A DNA stretch of 64,000 nucleotides from positions 36,046-100,045 of the forward strand of contig NZ_JALPRJ010000032.1 in NCBI RefSeq assembly GCF_030464885.1, given 5' to 3'. Under the pieces are notes generated by a model that worked only from the letters and a program-made list of their open reading frames with translations, was not told the origin of the DNA and searched no databases. Shown in pieces: positions 8,316-18,024 of this stretch (positions are counted from its first letter, which is position 1; the number at the start of each line of letters is the position of its first letter). The position numbers and the translations under genes are program-made. The DNA is from Caballeronia sp. SEWSISQ10-4 2. GTDB lineage: Bacteria; Pseudomonadota; Gammaproteobacteria; Burkholderiales; Burkholderiaceae.

Positions 8316-9852
8316 GTCAAAGTCCCCAATCCTCGCCATGCGCGGCATCAGTAAAACCTTTCCCGGTGTGCGCGCTCTCGACAACGTGTCGCTGACCGTC
8401 TATTCGGGCGAAGTGCACTCGCTGATGGGCGAAAACGGCGCCGGCAAATCCACATTGATGAAGGTGCTCTCGGGCGCCTACCAGGCGGACCCCGGCGGCG
8501 AAATTCTGGTCGATGGAAAAGTGACCAGCATCGACGGCCCGCTTGCAGCGAAAGCAATCGGCGTTGCCGTGATCTATCAGGAGTTAAGCCTCGCGCCCAA
8601 CCTTTCAGTTGCCGAGAATATCCATGCCGGGCGCGAATTGCGCAAGGGTGGTCGCTTCGGGCTGGTGGACAGGGCGGGCATGGAGCGCGGCTGCGAGGAC
8701 GTGCTCAAGCGGCTGGGCGCGAGCTTTCGGCCGCAGACGCTCGTCGGCGATCTGTCGATAGCGGAGCAACAGCTCGTCGAGATCGCGCGGGCGGTTCACG
8801 CCAACGCGCGGATCCTCGTGATGGATGAGCCGACCACGCCCTTGTCATCGCGTGAAACCGACCGGCTGTTCGAGTTGATCCGGACATTGCGTGCCGAAGG
8901 ACTGGCGATCATCTACATCAGTCACCGGATGGCCGAGATCTACGAATTGTCGGATCGTGTCTCCGTGCTGCGCGATGGCGCCTACGTCGGCACGCTCGAT
9001 CGCGCGGACCTGTCAGCCGAGAGTCTCGTCAAAATGATGGTCGGCCGAGATATTTCCGGCTTCTATAAAAAGCAGCATGCACCCTACGACCCGGGCAAGG
9101 TTGTGCTGTCGGTCCGCGATGTCGCCGACGGCCGCCGCGTCAAAGGTTGCAGCCTTGAACTTCACTCAGGTGAAGTGCTCGGAATTGCGGGGCTGGTCGG
9201 CGCGGGCCGCACCGAACTGGCCCGGCTGATCTTCGGCGCCGAGCCGCGTATTCGAGGAGACATTACCGTCGATGGCAAGACACTCGCCATGCGCTCGCCG
9301 CGCGACGCGATCGATGCAGGTGTGGTCTATCTGACCGAAGACCGCAAGCGCCAGGGCCTGTTCCTCGACATGAGCGTGCGCGACAACATCAACGTTGCCG
9401 TGTGCGGCCGCGACGCCCGTCTTGGGGTGCTCGACCTGGCCCGAGGCGCGGTGCGCGCCCGCGACGCGATCTCCGCGCTCTCCATTCGCGTGGCAAGCGC
9501 GAAAGTCAACGCGGGCTCCTTATCCGGCGGCAACCAGCAGAAGGTACTGCTGTCGCGCCTGCTGGAAACGAAACCGCGCGTCCTCATCCTAGATGAACCC
9601 ACGCGCGGCGTCGACATCGGCGCCAAGTCCGAGATCTATCGAATCATCAACGAACTAGCTCGATCCGGCGTTGGCATCATCGTCATCTCGAGCGAATTAC
9701 CGGAAGTCATCGGCGTCGCCGACCGCGTGCTCGTCATGCGCGAAGGCGAACTCGCCGGCCAGCTCGGCGGCCATACCGGCACGCCGATCACGCAGGAAGC
9801 CATCATCGAATTGGCAACAGGCTCCCGGCCCCCGGTCGACCAGGCAGCTTGA
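8302..9852 (+). CDS. Sugar ABC transporter ATP-binding protein (RbsA/XylG type)
   Basis: The 516-residue product is a tandem ATPase of the ribose/xylose/galactose class. The first half has Walker A GENGAGKST (residues 43-51), signature LSIAEQQLVEIAR and Walker B VMDEPTT. The second half has the usual degenerate P-loop (LVGAGRTEL) and a strong signature LSGGNQQKV with ILDEPTRGVDIG. It energises import of a monosaccharide through the membrane protein encoded next. ATG 8302 has AGAGG upstream and lies within the end of the ROK gene, so the two are coupled. A second ATG at 8308 is possible. Confidence 0.93.
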   Translation: MPMSESKSPILAMRGISKTFPGVRALDNVSLTVYSGEVHSLMGENGAGKSTLMKVLSGAYQADPGGEILVDGKVTSIDGPLAAKAIGVAVIYQELSLAPNLSVAENIHAGRELRKGGRFGLVDRAGMERGCEDVLKRLGASFRPQTLVGDLSIAEQQLVEIARAVHANARILVMDEPTTPLSSRETDRLFELIRTLRAEGLAIIYISHRMAEIYELSDRVSVLRDGAYVGTLDRADLSAESLVKMMVGRDISGFYKKQHAPYDPGKVVLSVRDVADGRRVKGCSLELHSGEVLGIAGLVGAGRTELARLIFGAEPRIRGDITVDGKTLAMRSPRDAIDAGVVYLTEDRKRQGLFLDMSVRDNINVAVCGRDARLGVLDLARGAVRARDAISALSIRVASAKVNAGSLSGGNQQKVLLSRLLETKPRVLILDEPTRGVDIGAKSEIYRIINELARSGVGIIVISSELPEVIGVADRVLVMREGELAGQLGGHTGTPITQEAIIELATGSRPPVDQAA

Positions 9853-9899
9853 TCCATACACCGAACAAATCAGACGTCACGAATATTCTGGAGGACGAC

Positions 9900-10937
9900 A
9901 TGAGCAATTCACTCAAGCCGCAGGAAGTTGGCACAACCCCTGTAGAGGGCGCGACCAATCCGGTTCAGCGGCAAGCGAACATCTTGCGGCACGAGCGCAT
10001 GCAGGCGCTTATGCGAACTGCCGGCATGCTGCCGATCCTGATTCTGCTTTGCATCGGCTTCGGGATCACGACGGGCAATTTCTTCAGCCTGCAAAACCTG
10101 TCGATCGTCACGCAGCAGGCGTCGATCAACGTGGTGCTGGCTGCGGGCATGACCTTCGTAATCCTCACAGGAGGTATCGACCTGTCGGTGGGATCCGTGC
10201 TGTCGGCCGCGGCGGTGGCGGCCTTGCTGGCATCGAATATTCCGGGCTTCGGTGGCTTGGCCGTGCCGGTCGCGCTCGCGGTCGGAGCCGGCTTCGGACT
10301 GGTCAACGGCGCACTGATTTCCCTGCTCAGACTGCCGCCGTTCATTGTGACGCTTGGCTCACTGACGGCGGTGCGCGGCATCGCCCGGTTGATGGGACAT
10401 GACACCACGATCTTCAACCCGCAACTGTCGTTTGCGTTCATCGGCAACGAATCGCTCTTTGGCATTCCCTGGCTGGTCATCATCGCCATCGCGGTCGTGG
10501 CAATCTCGTGGTTCATCCTGCGCCGGACGGTCCTGGGATTGCGGATCTATTCCGTCGGCGGTAACCCCGAAGCGGCACGCCTTTCAGGTATCCGGGTGTG
10601 GGGCATCGAGATGTTCGTGTACGTCATCTCCGGCTTGCTCGCAGGTCTCGGCGCGGTGATGTCGGCGGCCCGCCTGTATGCAGCGAATGGTTTGCAGATG
10701 GGGCAATCGTACGAACTCGACGCCATAGCCGCAGTGATCCTGGGCGGCACTAGTTTCGTGGGCGGCGTGGGATCAATCATCGGTACGCTGGTGGGCGCGC
10801 TGATCATCGCGGTCCTGACCAACGGTCTCGTGCTGCTCGGCGTGTCGGACGTGTGGCAGTACATCATCAAAGGTCTGGTGATCATCGGCGCAGTTACGCT
10901 CGACCGATTCCGCCAGCGTGGTTCAGCGCGCACTTGA
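9900..10937 (+). CDS. Sugar ABC transporter permease (RbsC type)
   Basis: This 345-residue integral membrane protein has about ten hydrophobic segments and the family landmarks MTFVILTGGIDLSVGS, FIVTLGSLTAVRGIA and AVILGGTSFVGGVGS. It would form the channel of the importer with the preceding ATPase. ATG 9900 is preceded by GGAGGA at 9891-9896, which decides against a longer frame opening at 9849. The N-terminal ~35 residues are hydrophilic and cytoplasmic. It sits 47 bases after the ATPase gene and 99 bases before the binding protein. Confidence 0.93.
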   Translation: MSNSLKPQEVGTTPVEGATNPVQRQANILRHERMQALMRTAGMLPILILLCIGFGITTGNFFSLQNLSIVTQQASINVVLAAGMTFVILTGGIDLSVGSVLSAAAVAALLASNIPGFGGLAVPVALAVGAGFGLVNGALISLLRLPPFIVTLGSLTAVRGIARLMGHDTTIFNPQLSFAFIGNESLFGIPWLVIIAIAVVAISWFILRRTVLGLRIYSVGGNPEAARLSGIRVWGIEMFVYVISGLLAGLGAVMSAARLYAANGLQMGQSYELDAIAAVILGGTSFVGGVGSIIGTLVGALIIAVLTNGLVLLGVSDVWQYIIKGLVIIGAVTLDRFRQRGSART

Positions 10938-11036
10938 AGTATCCATCGAATCTTGCCTTATAGAAGGTAGAGGACGGACGCGAAACGGTCCCTTCGCGCC
11001 CGAAAAATACACCGGACCCCCCTTGGAGACAACGAA

Positions 11037-11984
11037 ATGTTGAAACAAAAAATCGCGGCCGCGAGCATTACATTGGCGCTCGGCTTCAGCCTCACTGCCC
11101 CGGCACACGCCGCCGACAAGCAACTCAAGTCGATCGGCATCACGGTCGGATCGCTCGGCAACCCCTACTTCGTCACGATCGTGAAAGGTGCGGAGGCCAA
11201 GGCAAAGCAGATCAACCCAGCCGCGACCGTGACGGCTGTATCGGCCGACTACGACATGAGCAAACAGTTCACGCAGATCGATAACTTTATCGCCGCTCAC
11301 GTGGACATGATCCTGTTGAACGCAGCGGACCCGAAGGCCATCGAGCCGGCAGTGAAGAAGGCGCAAGCCGCAGGGATCGTGGTTATTGCAGTCGACGTGG
11401 CCGCCGCCGGCGCCGATGCCACCGTTCAGACGAACAACGTCCAGGCCGGCGAACTGTCGTGCGGGTTTATTGTGAAGAAGCTCAACGGCAAGGGCGACGT
11501 CGTGATTGAAAATGGACCGCCCGTTTCGGCTGTGCTAGATCGCGTGAAGGGCTGTAAATCTGTGCTGGCCAAGAGCCCGGGTATCAAGATCCTGTCCGAT
11601 GACCAGGACGCCAAGGGATCGCGCGAAGGCGGCATGGCTGCGATGCAGGGCTATCTGACGCGCTTCCCGAAGGTGGATGCAGTATTCGCGATCAACGACC
11701 CGCAGGCGGTCGGCAGCGATCTTGCCGCGAAGCAGTTGCATCGGAAGGAACTCTTCATTACGTCGGTGGATGGCGCGCCGGACATTGAGACGGCGCTCAA
11801 GAGTGACACGCTGGTTCAGGCATCGGCCAGCCAGGATCCCTGGACGATGGCACAGAACGCCGTGACCATTGGCTACGACATCATGAACGGCAAGAAGCCG
11901 GCCAACCCGCTTATGTTGATGCCGTCGACGCTCGTGACGCGCGACAACGTAGCCAGTTACAAGGGCTGGACCGCGCCGCATTGA
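11037..11984 (+). CDS. Periplasmic sugar-binding protein (RbsB-like)
   Basis: The 315-residue protein starts with a Sec signal peptide (Lys-rich start, hydrophobic core, cleavage near AHA/AD at 24-26) and continues as a type I periplasmic binding fold: GITVGSLGNPYF, DMILLNAADP, VIAVDV, AINDPQAVGSDLAA. It captures a sugar and delivers it to the RbsA/RbsC-type importer encoded upstream. The residues contacting the ligand resemble ribose/galactose binders in general, so the sugar stays open. A GGAG-containing site lies about 8 bases before ATG. An imperfect hairpin follows the stop and may limit read-through into zwf. Confidence 0.92.
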   Translation: MLKQKIAAASITLALGFSLTAPAHAADKQLKSIGITVGSLGNPYFVTIVKGAEAKAKQINPAATVTAVSADYDMSKQFTQIDNFIAAHVDMILLNAADPKAIEPAVKKAQAAGIVVIAVDVAAAGADATVQTNNVQAGELSCGFIVKKLNGKGDVVIENGPPVSAVLDRVKGCKSVLAKSPGIKILSDDQDAKGSREGGMAAMQGYLTRFPKVDAVFAINDPQAVGSDLAAKQLHRKELFITSVDGAPDIETALKSDTLVQASASQDPWTMAQNAVTIGYDIMNGKKPANPLMLMPSTLVTRDNVASYKGWTAPH

Positions 11985-11988
11985 ACGT

Positions 11989-12027
11989 AACCGGGTGAGC
12001 GGTGTTCGCTCTGCCGCTCGCCGGTTT
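11989..12027 (+). terminator. Imperfect hairpin after the sugar-binding protein gene
   Basis: AACCGG-GAGCGG and CCGCTC-CCGGTT arms pair with one small bulge around an 11-base loop, followed by a short TTTC. It could be a partial terminator, or a stabiliser of the abundant binding-protein mRNA ahead of zwf. Confidence 0.5.
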
Positions 12028-12158
12028 CCTAACGTTGAGCTCAATTCAACGGCCTGACAACATAGGTAGTCCTTTGCATAGTGATCGCAGTTTCACCGTG
12101 TTCCTTTCCGCGACAAAACCTCCGAAAGCCTTCGTATCGATTTCCATCATTGAATACT

Positions 12159-13640
12159 ATGACGAAACCCTCTACCAGCGGGCCGGATCACCCCCAATTC
12201 GCCTTCGTCCTGTTCGGCGGAACGGGCGATCTGGCGATGCGCAAGATTTTGCCCGCGCTTTGTGCGGCGCACCGCGACGGTATGCTCGCGCCAGGTGGCA
12301 AGATCGTCTCAGTCGCGCTGACAGCACTGGATACCAGCAGCTATCTGCGATGGGTCGACGAGCACGTGAAGCCATACGTCCTGGCAACAGCAATCGACGA
12401 TTCAGTGTGGCGAAGTTTTCTCGAGCGCATCACATACGTCGCGCTCGACGCCAGTCAGCCCGAAGCATTCTCCTTGCTGGCTGATACGCTAGCCGCAGTA
12501 CGCGGCAGACGCATTTTTTACCTAGCAACCGGGCCCGCGCTGTTCGTGCCGATCTGCCGCGCCCTGGCATCGGCCGGGCTCACCGAAGGCTCCCGCGTCG
12601 TTCTGGAGAAACCGCTCGGCTGCGATCTGGAATCGTCCAATGCGATCAACGATGCAGTCGGCCAGATATTCAAGGAAGACCAGATCTACCGGATCGACCA
12701 CTACCTCGGCAAGGAAGCGGTTCAGAACTTGCTCGCGCTGCGCTTCGGCAATTCGTTGTTCGAACCGTTGTGGCGCCGCGAATGGGTCGAGAGCGTTCAG
12801 ATCACCGTAGCCGAAGAATTGGGTGTTGAAGGCCGCGGCAACTTCTACGACCAGACGGGTGCGCTGCGCGATATGGTGCAGAACCACCTGCTGCAACTGC
12901 TGTCCATCATTGCGATGGAACCGCCGCAGTCGATGGACGCGGATGCGGTGCGCGACGAGAAGCTGCGCGTGCTGCGCGCGCTCAAACCGTTGCTTAGCGA
13001 CGAGATCGGACGGAGCGTGGTCCGTGGACAATATCACGCCGGCGCCATCAAGGACGCAACGGTACCCGCCTATCACGAGGAGCCCGGTGTCAGCGAGGGC
13101 AGCCCGACTGAGACTTTCGTCGCGTTGAAAGTCGAGGTGGAAAACTGGCGTTGGGCGGGTGTGCCGTTTTTTCTGCGCACTGGCAAGCGGCTCGCGGGCC
13201 GCATTGCCGAGATTGTCGTCAACTTCCGGCAAGTGCCGCACTCCGCGTTGGGAGAGATAGCGTTGCGTCCTGGTTCGAACCGGCTGACGATCTGTTTGCA
13301 GCCGAACGAATCGATTCGGCTCAGCGTGCTCGCCAAGCAGCCGGGCATGGGGATGACCCTGCAAGGCGTGCACCTCGATCTGGCCTTCGATCAATTCTTC
13401 AAGCAGGACCGGATGGAGGCTTATCAGCGTCTGTTGCTCGATGTGATCGCCGGGCGGCTCGCGCTCTTCGTGCGGCGTGACGAACAGGAGGCCGCGTGGC
13501 GCTGGGTCGCGCCAATCATCGAAGATTGGGCCACGCAGGGAAGCCTTCCGAAATCCTACGCATCCGGCACATGGGGACCGGCGGCAGCCAGCGCTCTGCT
13601 CGCGCGGCACAACACCTGCTGGCAGGAAGAAGAGAACTGA
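12159..13640 (+). CDS. zwf: Glucose-6-phosphate 1-dehydrogenase
   Basis: The 493-residue enzyme oxidises glucose 6-phosphate to 6-phosphogluconolactone with NAD(P), entering the Entner-Doudoroff and pentose phosphate routes in the cytosol. The dinucleotide motif GGTGDLA is at residues 20-26, and the signature RIDHYLGKE places the substrate residues at His181 and Lys185. The general base His is in NHLLQ (His243). Length is typical. ATG 12159 is preferred over a longer frame from 12081 because the family begins just before the Rossmann strand. Its place after a sugar ABC operon suggests that the imported sugar is a hexose metabolised through glucose 6-phosphate. It is likely a second zwf copy if the genome has the usual zwf-pgl-glk locus. 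Confidence 0.93.
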   Translation: MTKPSTSGPDHPQFAFVLFGGTGDLAMRKILPALCAAHRDGMLAPGGKIVSVALTALDTSSYLRWVDEHVKPYVLATAIDDSVWRSFLERITYVALDASQPEAFSLLADTLAAVRGRRIFYLATGPALFVPICRALASAGLTEGSRVVLEKPLGCDLESSNAINDAVGQIFKEDQIYRIDHYLGKEAVQNLLALRFGNSLFEPLWRREWVESVQITVAEELGVEGRGNFYDQTGALRDMVQNHLLQLLSIIAMEPPQSMDADAVRDEKLRVLRALKPLLSDEIGRSVVRGQYHAGAIKDATVPAYHEEPGVSEGSPTETFVALKVEVENWRWAGVPFFLRTGKRLAGRIAEIVVNFRQVPHSALGEIALRPGSNRLTICLQPNESIRLSVLAKQPGMGMTLQGVHLDLAFDQFFKQDRMEAYQRLLLDVIAGRLALFVRRDEQEAAWRWVAPIIEDWATQGSLPKSYASGTWGPAAASALLARHNTCWQEEEN

Positions 13641-13833
13641 GTGCGAGGTGGACGTTTCGTGGCCGAAGCCGCTCGCGCGCGCTCAGGCCAGCGTCACTCC
13701 AATCGACCTGATCATGACGTGCTTTTCCGGTAGCACGCGCTGTACCGAATCAGCCGGCTCTCTCACTCTAATAGCGAAGTACGGCTGGCCCTACGGGGAC
13801 GCTTCGTCCCCAAGCGAGTCCAGACCTATACGC

Positions 13834-14442
13834 TCAATGCAATTCCATCTCGGGCAAGCCAACATCTGCCGAGGAAATCAAGTTGTCGATGTCGACGAGA
13901 ATGAGCATCCGTTCATGACCGTCGCCGGACGCCGAACGGATACCCGTGATGAAACCAACATCGGCTGCAGAGCTAAGTTTCGGAACGGGGCTAATCTGGC
14001 CGCTATCTAGAGCCAGTACGTCGCTGACCGAATCCACCACGACGCCCACGACACGCTTGCCGACATTCACGACAATGACAACGGTAAGCTCGTCGTATTT
14101 CACCGACTTGAGACCAAATTTGATCCTCAGATCCAGGATCGGTGTAATAACGCCCCGTAGATTGATCACCCCTTTGACGAACGCAGGCGCGTTTGCGATG
14201 CTGGTCGCGGGATCGTGCGAGCGAATTTGCTGAACGTGCTGAATATCGATGCCGTACTCTTCGGCCCCCAGGTTAAAAATCAGGAACTCGCCACTCGCTT
14301 TCGACGCAGCCACCCGGGCTTGTTCCCCCGCTTGCGCGGAGGGCGCTGCCAAGACCGTCGCGGCGCGAGCGCCCGCTTGATTCGCTTCCACGATCAGATC
14401 CTCCGAGTGCGAAATGTAAGCCGGGCTCAAAACGTTTTCCAC
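13834..14442 (-). CDS. cheW: Chemotaxis coupling protein CheW
   Basis: Residues about 45-195 form a CheW domain (EFLIFNLGAEEYGIDIQHVQQI, GVINLRGVITPILDLR, VVDSVSDVLAL). CheW links receptor tips to the CheA kinase on the cytoplasmic side. The 202-residue length exceeds the usual ~165 because of an alanine-rich N-terminal extension. The GTG start at 14442 lies inside the end of the upstream receptor gene and has no clear Shine-Dalgarno, so translation is probably coupled; a shorter start is possible. The receptor gene is broken, so its expression may be altered. Confidence 0.88.
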   Translation of the reverse strand: MENVLSPAYISHSEDLIVEANQAGARAATVLAAPSAQAGEQARVAASKASGEFLIFNLGAEEYGIDIQHVQQIRSHDPATSIANAPAFVKGVINLRGVITPILDLRIKFGLKSVKYDELTVVIVVNVGKRVVGVVVDSVSDVLALDSGQISPVPKLSSAADVGFITGIRSASGDGHERMLILVDIDNLISSADVGLPEMELH

Positions 14443-16173
14443 GCCGCGCCGGTGGACGTAGTGGCACCTGCGGGGGCGAGTACGGCTCTCGCGGTCGGCC
14501 GTTTAGCAAGGGAAGCCGCTGTCTTGGTGGTCGGCGCCGTTTGGCGTTTAGCCGGCGCCAAGCGGCGCGGTGCCGCCGTTGCTCGATCGGCTGCGTGATC
14601 GGGAGTCGCCGCACCAAGTCGGAAAAAAGCCACCGACTCCGTCAAATGCCGTCCCTGTTCTTCCAGCGATTGAGAGGCCGCTGCGGCTTCCTCAACCAAC
14701 GCAGAGTTTTGCTGCGTGACTTCGTCCATCTGCGTGATCGCCTGATTGACCTGCTCGATTCCGCGGCTTTGCTCCCCGGAGGCGGCAGCGATCTCGCCGA
14801 TGATGTCGGTCACGCGGGAGATGGCCTGCGTGACGTCTGACATTGTCTTGCCCGCGTCTGCAGCCAGCGCCGAACCATCCTGAACCTTTAGCACCGACGT
14901 GGCGATCAAATTCTTGATCTCCTTCGCCGCGCTCGACGAACGTTGCGCGAGGCTGCGCACTTCGCTGGCAACAACCGCGAAGCCACGCCCCTGCTCGCCG
15001 GCACGGGCGGCTTCGACCGCCGCGTTCAGCGCAAGGATGTTGGTCTGGAAAGCAATCCCTTCGATGATCCCGGTGATATCCGCGATCTTCGTCGAGCTTT
15101 GGCTGATTTCGCCCATCGTGTCGACGACCCGGCTCACCACCACATTGCCCTTTTGCGCTGCGTCGGATGCGTTGGCCGAGAGTGGACTCGCTTGTTGCGC
15201 GCTCTCGGCATTCTGCTTCACCGTCGACGTCAGCTCTTCAATGCCGGCTGCCGTTTCTTCCAGCGATGCCGCTTGTTCTTCGGCGCGAGGACAAGTCCAC
15301 GTTGCACGCCGCGATCTGGCTCGACCCGCTAGCGATGCTCTCCGTCGCACTTCGAACCTGACCGATCAGCTTGACCAGGCTGCCTTGCATCTCGCCCATG
15401 GGCGCGAGCACACTGCCTGCCGGCGTGTGCTGTACACCCGGCACGGGACTCAGATCGCCACCGGCTATGCGTTCAGCGACCTCGCCCAAGGCGGCAGGCT
15501 CGGCACCCAAGGCACGCGTCAAGCCGCGAGTAATCAGTACGCCAGCTAACGCGGCCACCCCAAGCGCGGCCACGCAGATCGCGATAAGCAGATTGCGCTG
15601 GCTCGCGCCGTGCTGCGCGGACGCTTCCACCATCTGCGCCGCACGGCTAGCGGTGAACGTCGAATAGTCGTTGGTTGCCTTGATCAGTGACGCAAGCAGC
15701 GGTCTCCCTTCCTCGTTTATCTTCGTCACTGCTTCGTCACGCTTGTTGTCGAGGGCGTGAATGACAACGGCCTGCGCTACCGGCCCATAGGCCGCGTCGA
15801 TACGGTTGATCTCAGCAACGAGACTGCGGGCTTTCGCTCGTGTCAGTCGCGCCGGCTATCATTTCGTTCAGCTTTCGAAGGCGAGACTGGACTTCATCCC
15901 GCGCCTGGATGACTGCGGCCTTCTCGGTTTCGAGGTCGGCGGGCGTGGTCAATAGTACGAGGTTATTAGTAGCGATGACGCGCCGATCGACGACGGTCCG
16001 AACACGCTCCGCCATGTCAGCGCGCGCGCTGATGCCCGCGACATACTGGAAAATCGCTCGGTCGAGTCGTTCAATGACTTCACTGACAGGCCCGATACAA
16101 CCATGACAATAGCGGCAAGCACGCCAAAGCCCGCGCTCAGCTTCGCCTTGACGGTCATCTGTTTGAGATTCAT
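14427..16173 (-). pseudogene. Methyl-accepting chemotaxis protein, three frameshifts
   Basis: A receptor can be followed across three reading-frame changes on the minus strand. It starts at ATG 16173 (MNLKQMTVKAKLSAGFGVL, first membrane segment). The frame shifts near 16050 into a four-helix-bundle sensor part (VAGISARADMAERVRT), near 15840 into the segment with the second membrane helix and HAMP (LLIAICVAALGVAALAGVLIT), and near 15300 into the conserved signalling hairpin (EEQAASLEETAAGIEEL, then GIAFQTNILALNAAVEAARAGEQGRGFAVVA). Domains are in normal order and length, so the gene was a standard Tsr-like receptor. Either it has decayed recently or the assembly has indels here. The signalling part alone (from 15300) stays open and runs into cheW. 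Confidence 0.82.
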
Positions 16174-16443
16174 ATGTTTGTGCTCCGGTCAACATAAAAA
16201 GAGAAATCCCTGATTGCCGGGAACGCGCCTTTGCCCTGTCAGCCTGCGTGGTGTATCCGACGCGGCAGTGCTCTTTGCGGCAAACGGCAGGCGGTACGAC
16301 TGTGTCGCTGCTTTACGGCAACGCGCGCCTCTCCTGTAGAGGAACAAACCCTTGCCGAGCGCATCCCAACATGCACATGCAATTGCATCCATGGACCCGA
16401 CGCACTCGGCACATCGTCACGGTGCACCCCACCATTCAGCGAA
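16174..16443. other. Spacer between broken MCP gene and cheV-like gene
   Basis: About 270 bases without a convincing gene. Minus-strand promoter signals for the receptor would be expected at its right-hand part. No clear consensus was seen. Confidence 0.4.
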
Positions 16444-17409
16444 TCACGCTGCGACGGCCTGCCCCAGCGTTTCGCGCAACATGGTGGCTAGCTCCTGCGC
16501 AACGAACTTCGAGATATACGCATCGGCGCCGACTTTTCTCACGTGTTCCTCATTGGCAGATCCGGACAACGACGAATGGATGACGACCGGGATCGATCGC
16601 AGCGCGGCGTTACCCTTGATCTTGCGAGTCAAGGTGAAGCCGTCCATTTCCGGCATCTCGAGGTCCGTTAAAACCAGTGCGATTTCGTCACTTACCGCGC
16701 GCCCCGACGCGTGCGCGCGTTTTTCCGCAGCCTCCAGCACGTTCCACGCTTCGAGCCCCGTCTTCGCCATGATGAACGGCAAGCCCATTGCAGTGAGACT
16801 CTGCTCAATCAAGCTGCGCGCTACACCCGAATCATCAGCCGCGAGAATTTTGGCGCCACGCGCAATATTGACGCGGCCAACGGTAGCCTCAGTAATATCA
16901 GGCTCGCTTCCCGGAAGCACGTCCCGCAAAATCTGCTCGACGTCGAGCAGTTGAGCCAGACGCGAGCCGTCTACGTTTCCATCGAGACGTGCGATGCTAG
17001 TCACGGTCTTTCCGCTCGAATGCGCCTCCGCAGACAGCACCTGATCCCACTCAAGGCGAACGATGTCATCGACCTCTTCGACAGCAAAGCCTTGGGTCGT
17101 CCTGGCAAACTCAGTGACCAGCAAGATCCGAGGTTTCCCCCTCGGTGTACAACCCGTCAACCGGGGCAAGTCAATGACAGGAATGATCTGCCCGCGAATA
17201 TCAGCAATGCCGAGGATGTTGTCCGATGCGCCTGCGATGACCGTAAAGGCAGGCATCTCAATGATCTCCCGAACCTTGAACACGTTGATGCCGTAAAGTT
17301 CACGCTGCGTCGAGTTTGGTGCCTCGCCAAGGCGGAATAGGAGCAGTTCGAACCGGTTGTTTCCCGCCAGGTTAGTCCGTTGCTCAACATCATGCTGGGA
17401 ACTACTCAT
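16444..17409 (-). CDS. cheV: CheV-like chemotaxis protein (CheW domain plus receiver domain)
   Basis: The 321-residue product has an N-terminal CheW domain (about 18-160; RFELLLFRLG, GIADIRGQIIPVIDLPRL) and a C-terminal response-regulator receiver (about 183-318; ILAADDSGVAR). The phosphoacceptor is Asp249 in LVLTDLEMPEMDG and the conserved Lys is in YISKF. CheV proteins couple receptors to CheA and tune adaptation by phosphorylation. ATG 17409 is chosen over a longer upstream frame because GAGG lies about 8 bases before it and the family starts here. It is transcribed in the same direction as the MCP-cheW pair and divergently from fliM. Confidence 0.9.
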   Translation of the reverse strand: MSSSQHDVEQRTNLAGNNRFELLLFRLGEAPNSTQRELYGINVFKVREIIEMPAFTVIAGASDNILGIADIRGQIIPVIDLPRLTGCTPRGKPRILLVTEFARTTQGFAVEEVDDIVRLEWDQVLSAEAHSSGKTVTSIARLDGNVDGSRLAQLLDVEQILRDVLPGSEPDITEATVGRVNIARGAKILAADDSGVARSLIEQSLTAMGLPFIMAKTGLEAWNVLEAAEKRAHASGRAVSDEIALVLTDLEMPEMDGFTLTRKIKGNAALRSIPVVIHSSLSGSANEEHVRKVGADAYISKFVAQELATMLRETLGQAVAA

Positions 17410-18024
17410 CTGATTCGCCTCGATTCTGTGCGGCATGACCGATCGTTCGGAGCACGCCTCTATATAGTTGATGACGCAGCTTTCTGCTTCGGCTGAAAAC
17501 GAGCTGCGCAAGGTGAGAATCCCCAATGCCGCCGATGGGTTCCGTAAGCGTTGGTCGAACTTCGAATTCCATCGTGCGGACGTGTGTCGCCTAGCCATTG
17601 CTTCATATGTGTTAACGACACACAGTTCAGCAGCTTTATTTTTGATTTTCTTAAGCCCCCTCAGGTTTTCCCTATGGGACGTCCTTGAAGATTCAGCGTC
17701 TGGTTGTCCGCCATACCCGGTTTTTGAGCCTAGCGGTGCGCAACGTCGGCATCCTGATGCGAAAAAAACAAGGCGATTCAATATTCACCGGTGGTTCCCC
17801 GTCCCTCACGCACCCGCGTAGCCATCCAAGCCGGTGAACTAAGCCACAATCGCGCCTCTCTTTGCGGTCTTGCGCTCCCTGCACTAGGCTAAGCTTGGCT
17901 TACGTTTAAATGAAGGACCGGGAGCGTATTGAATTAAGAACTTGCTGCACAAGGTACCGGCCTTTCCCCGAAGCGACAAAGTACCGCTTTAGAAAACCGC
18001 GACCAATCAAATCAAAGGGCAGGA
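17410..18024. other. Divergent intergenic region, cheV-like / fliM
   Basis: This 615-base region has no credible gene and probably contains promoters for both flanking genes. A CTCAGGTTTTCCCT stretch at about 17660 is loosely like flagellar-type -35 sequences, but no GCCGATAA -10 follows at the right distance. Confidence 0.4.

Noticed and set aside
17655..17690. Possible flagellar-type promoter upstream of fliM
   Set aside because: The CTCAGGTTTTCCCT stretch has no GCCGATAA-like -10 at a proper distance.
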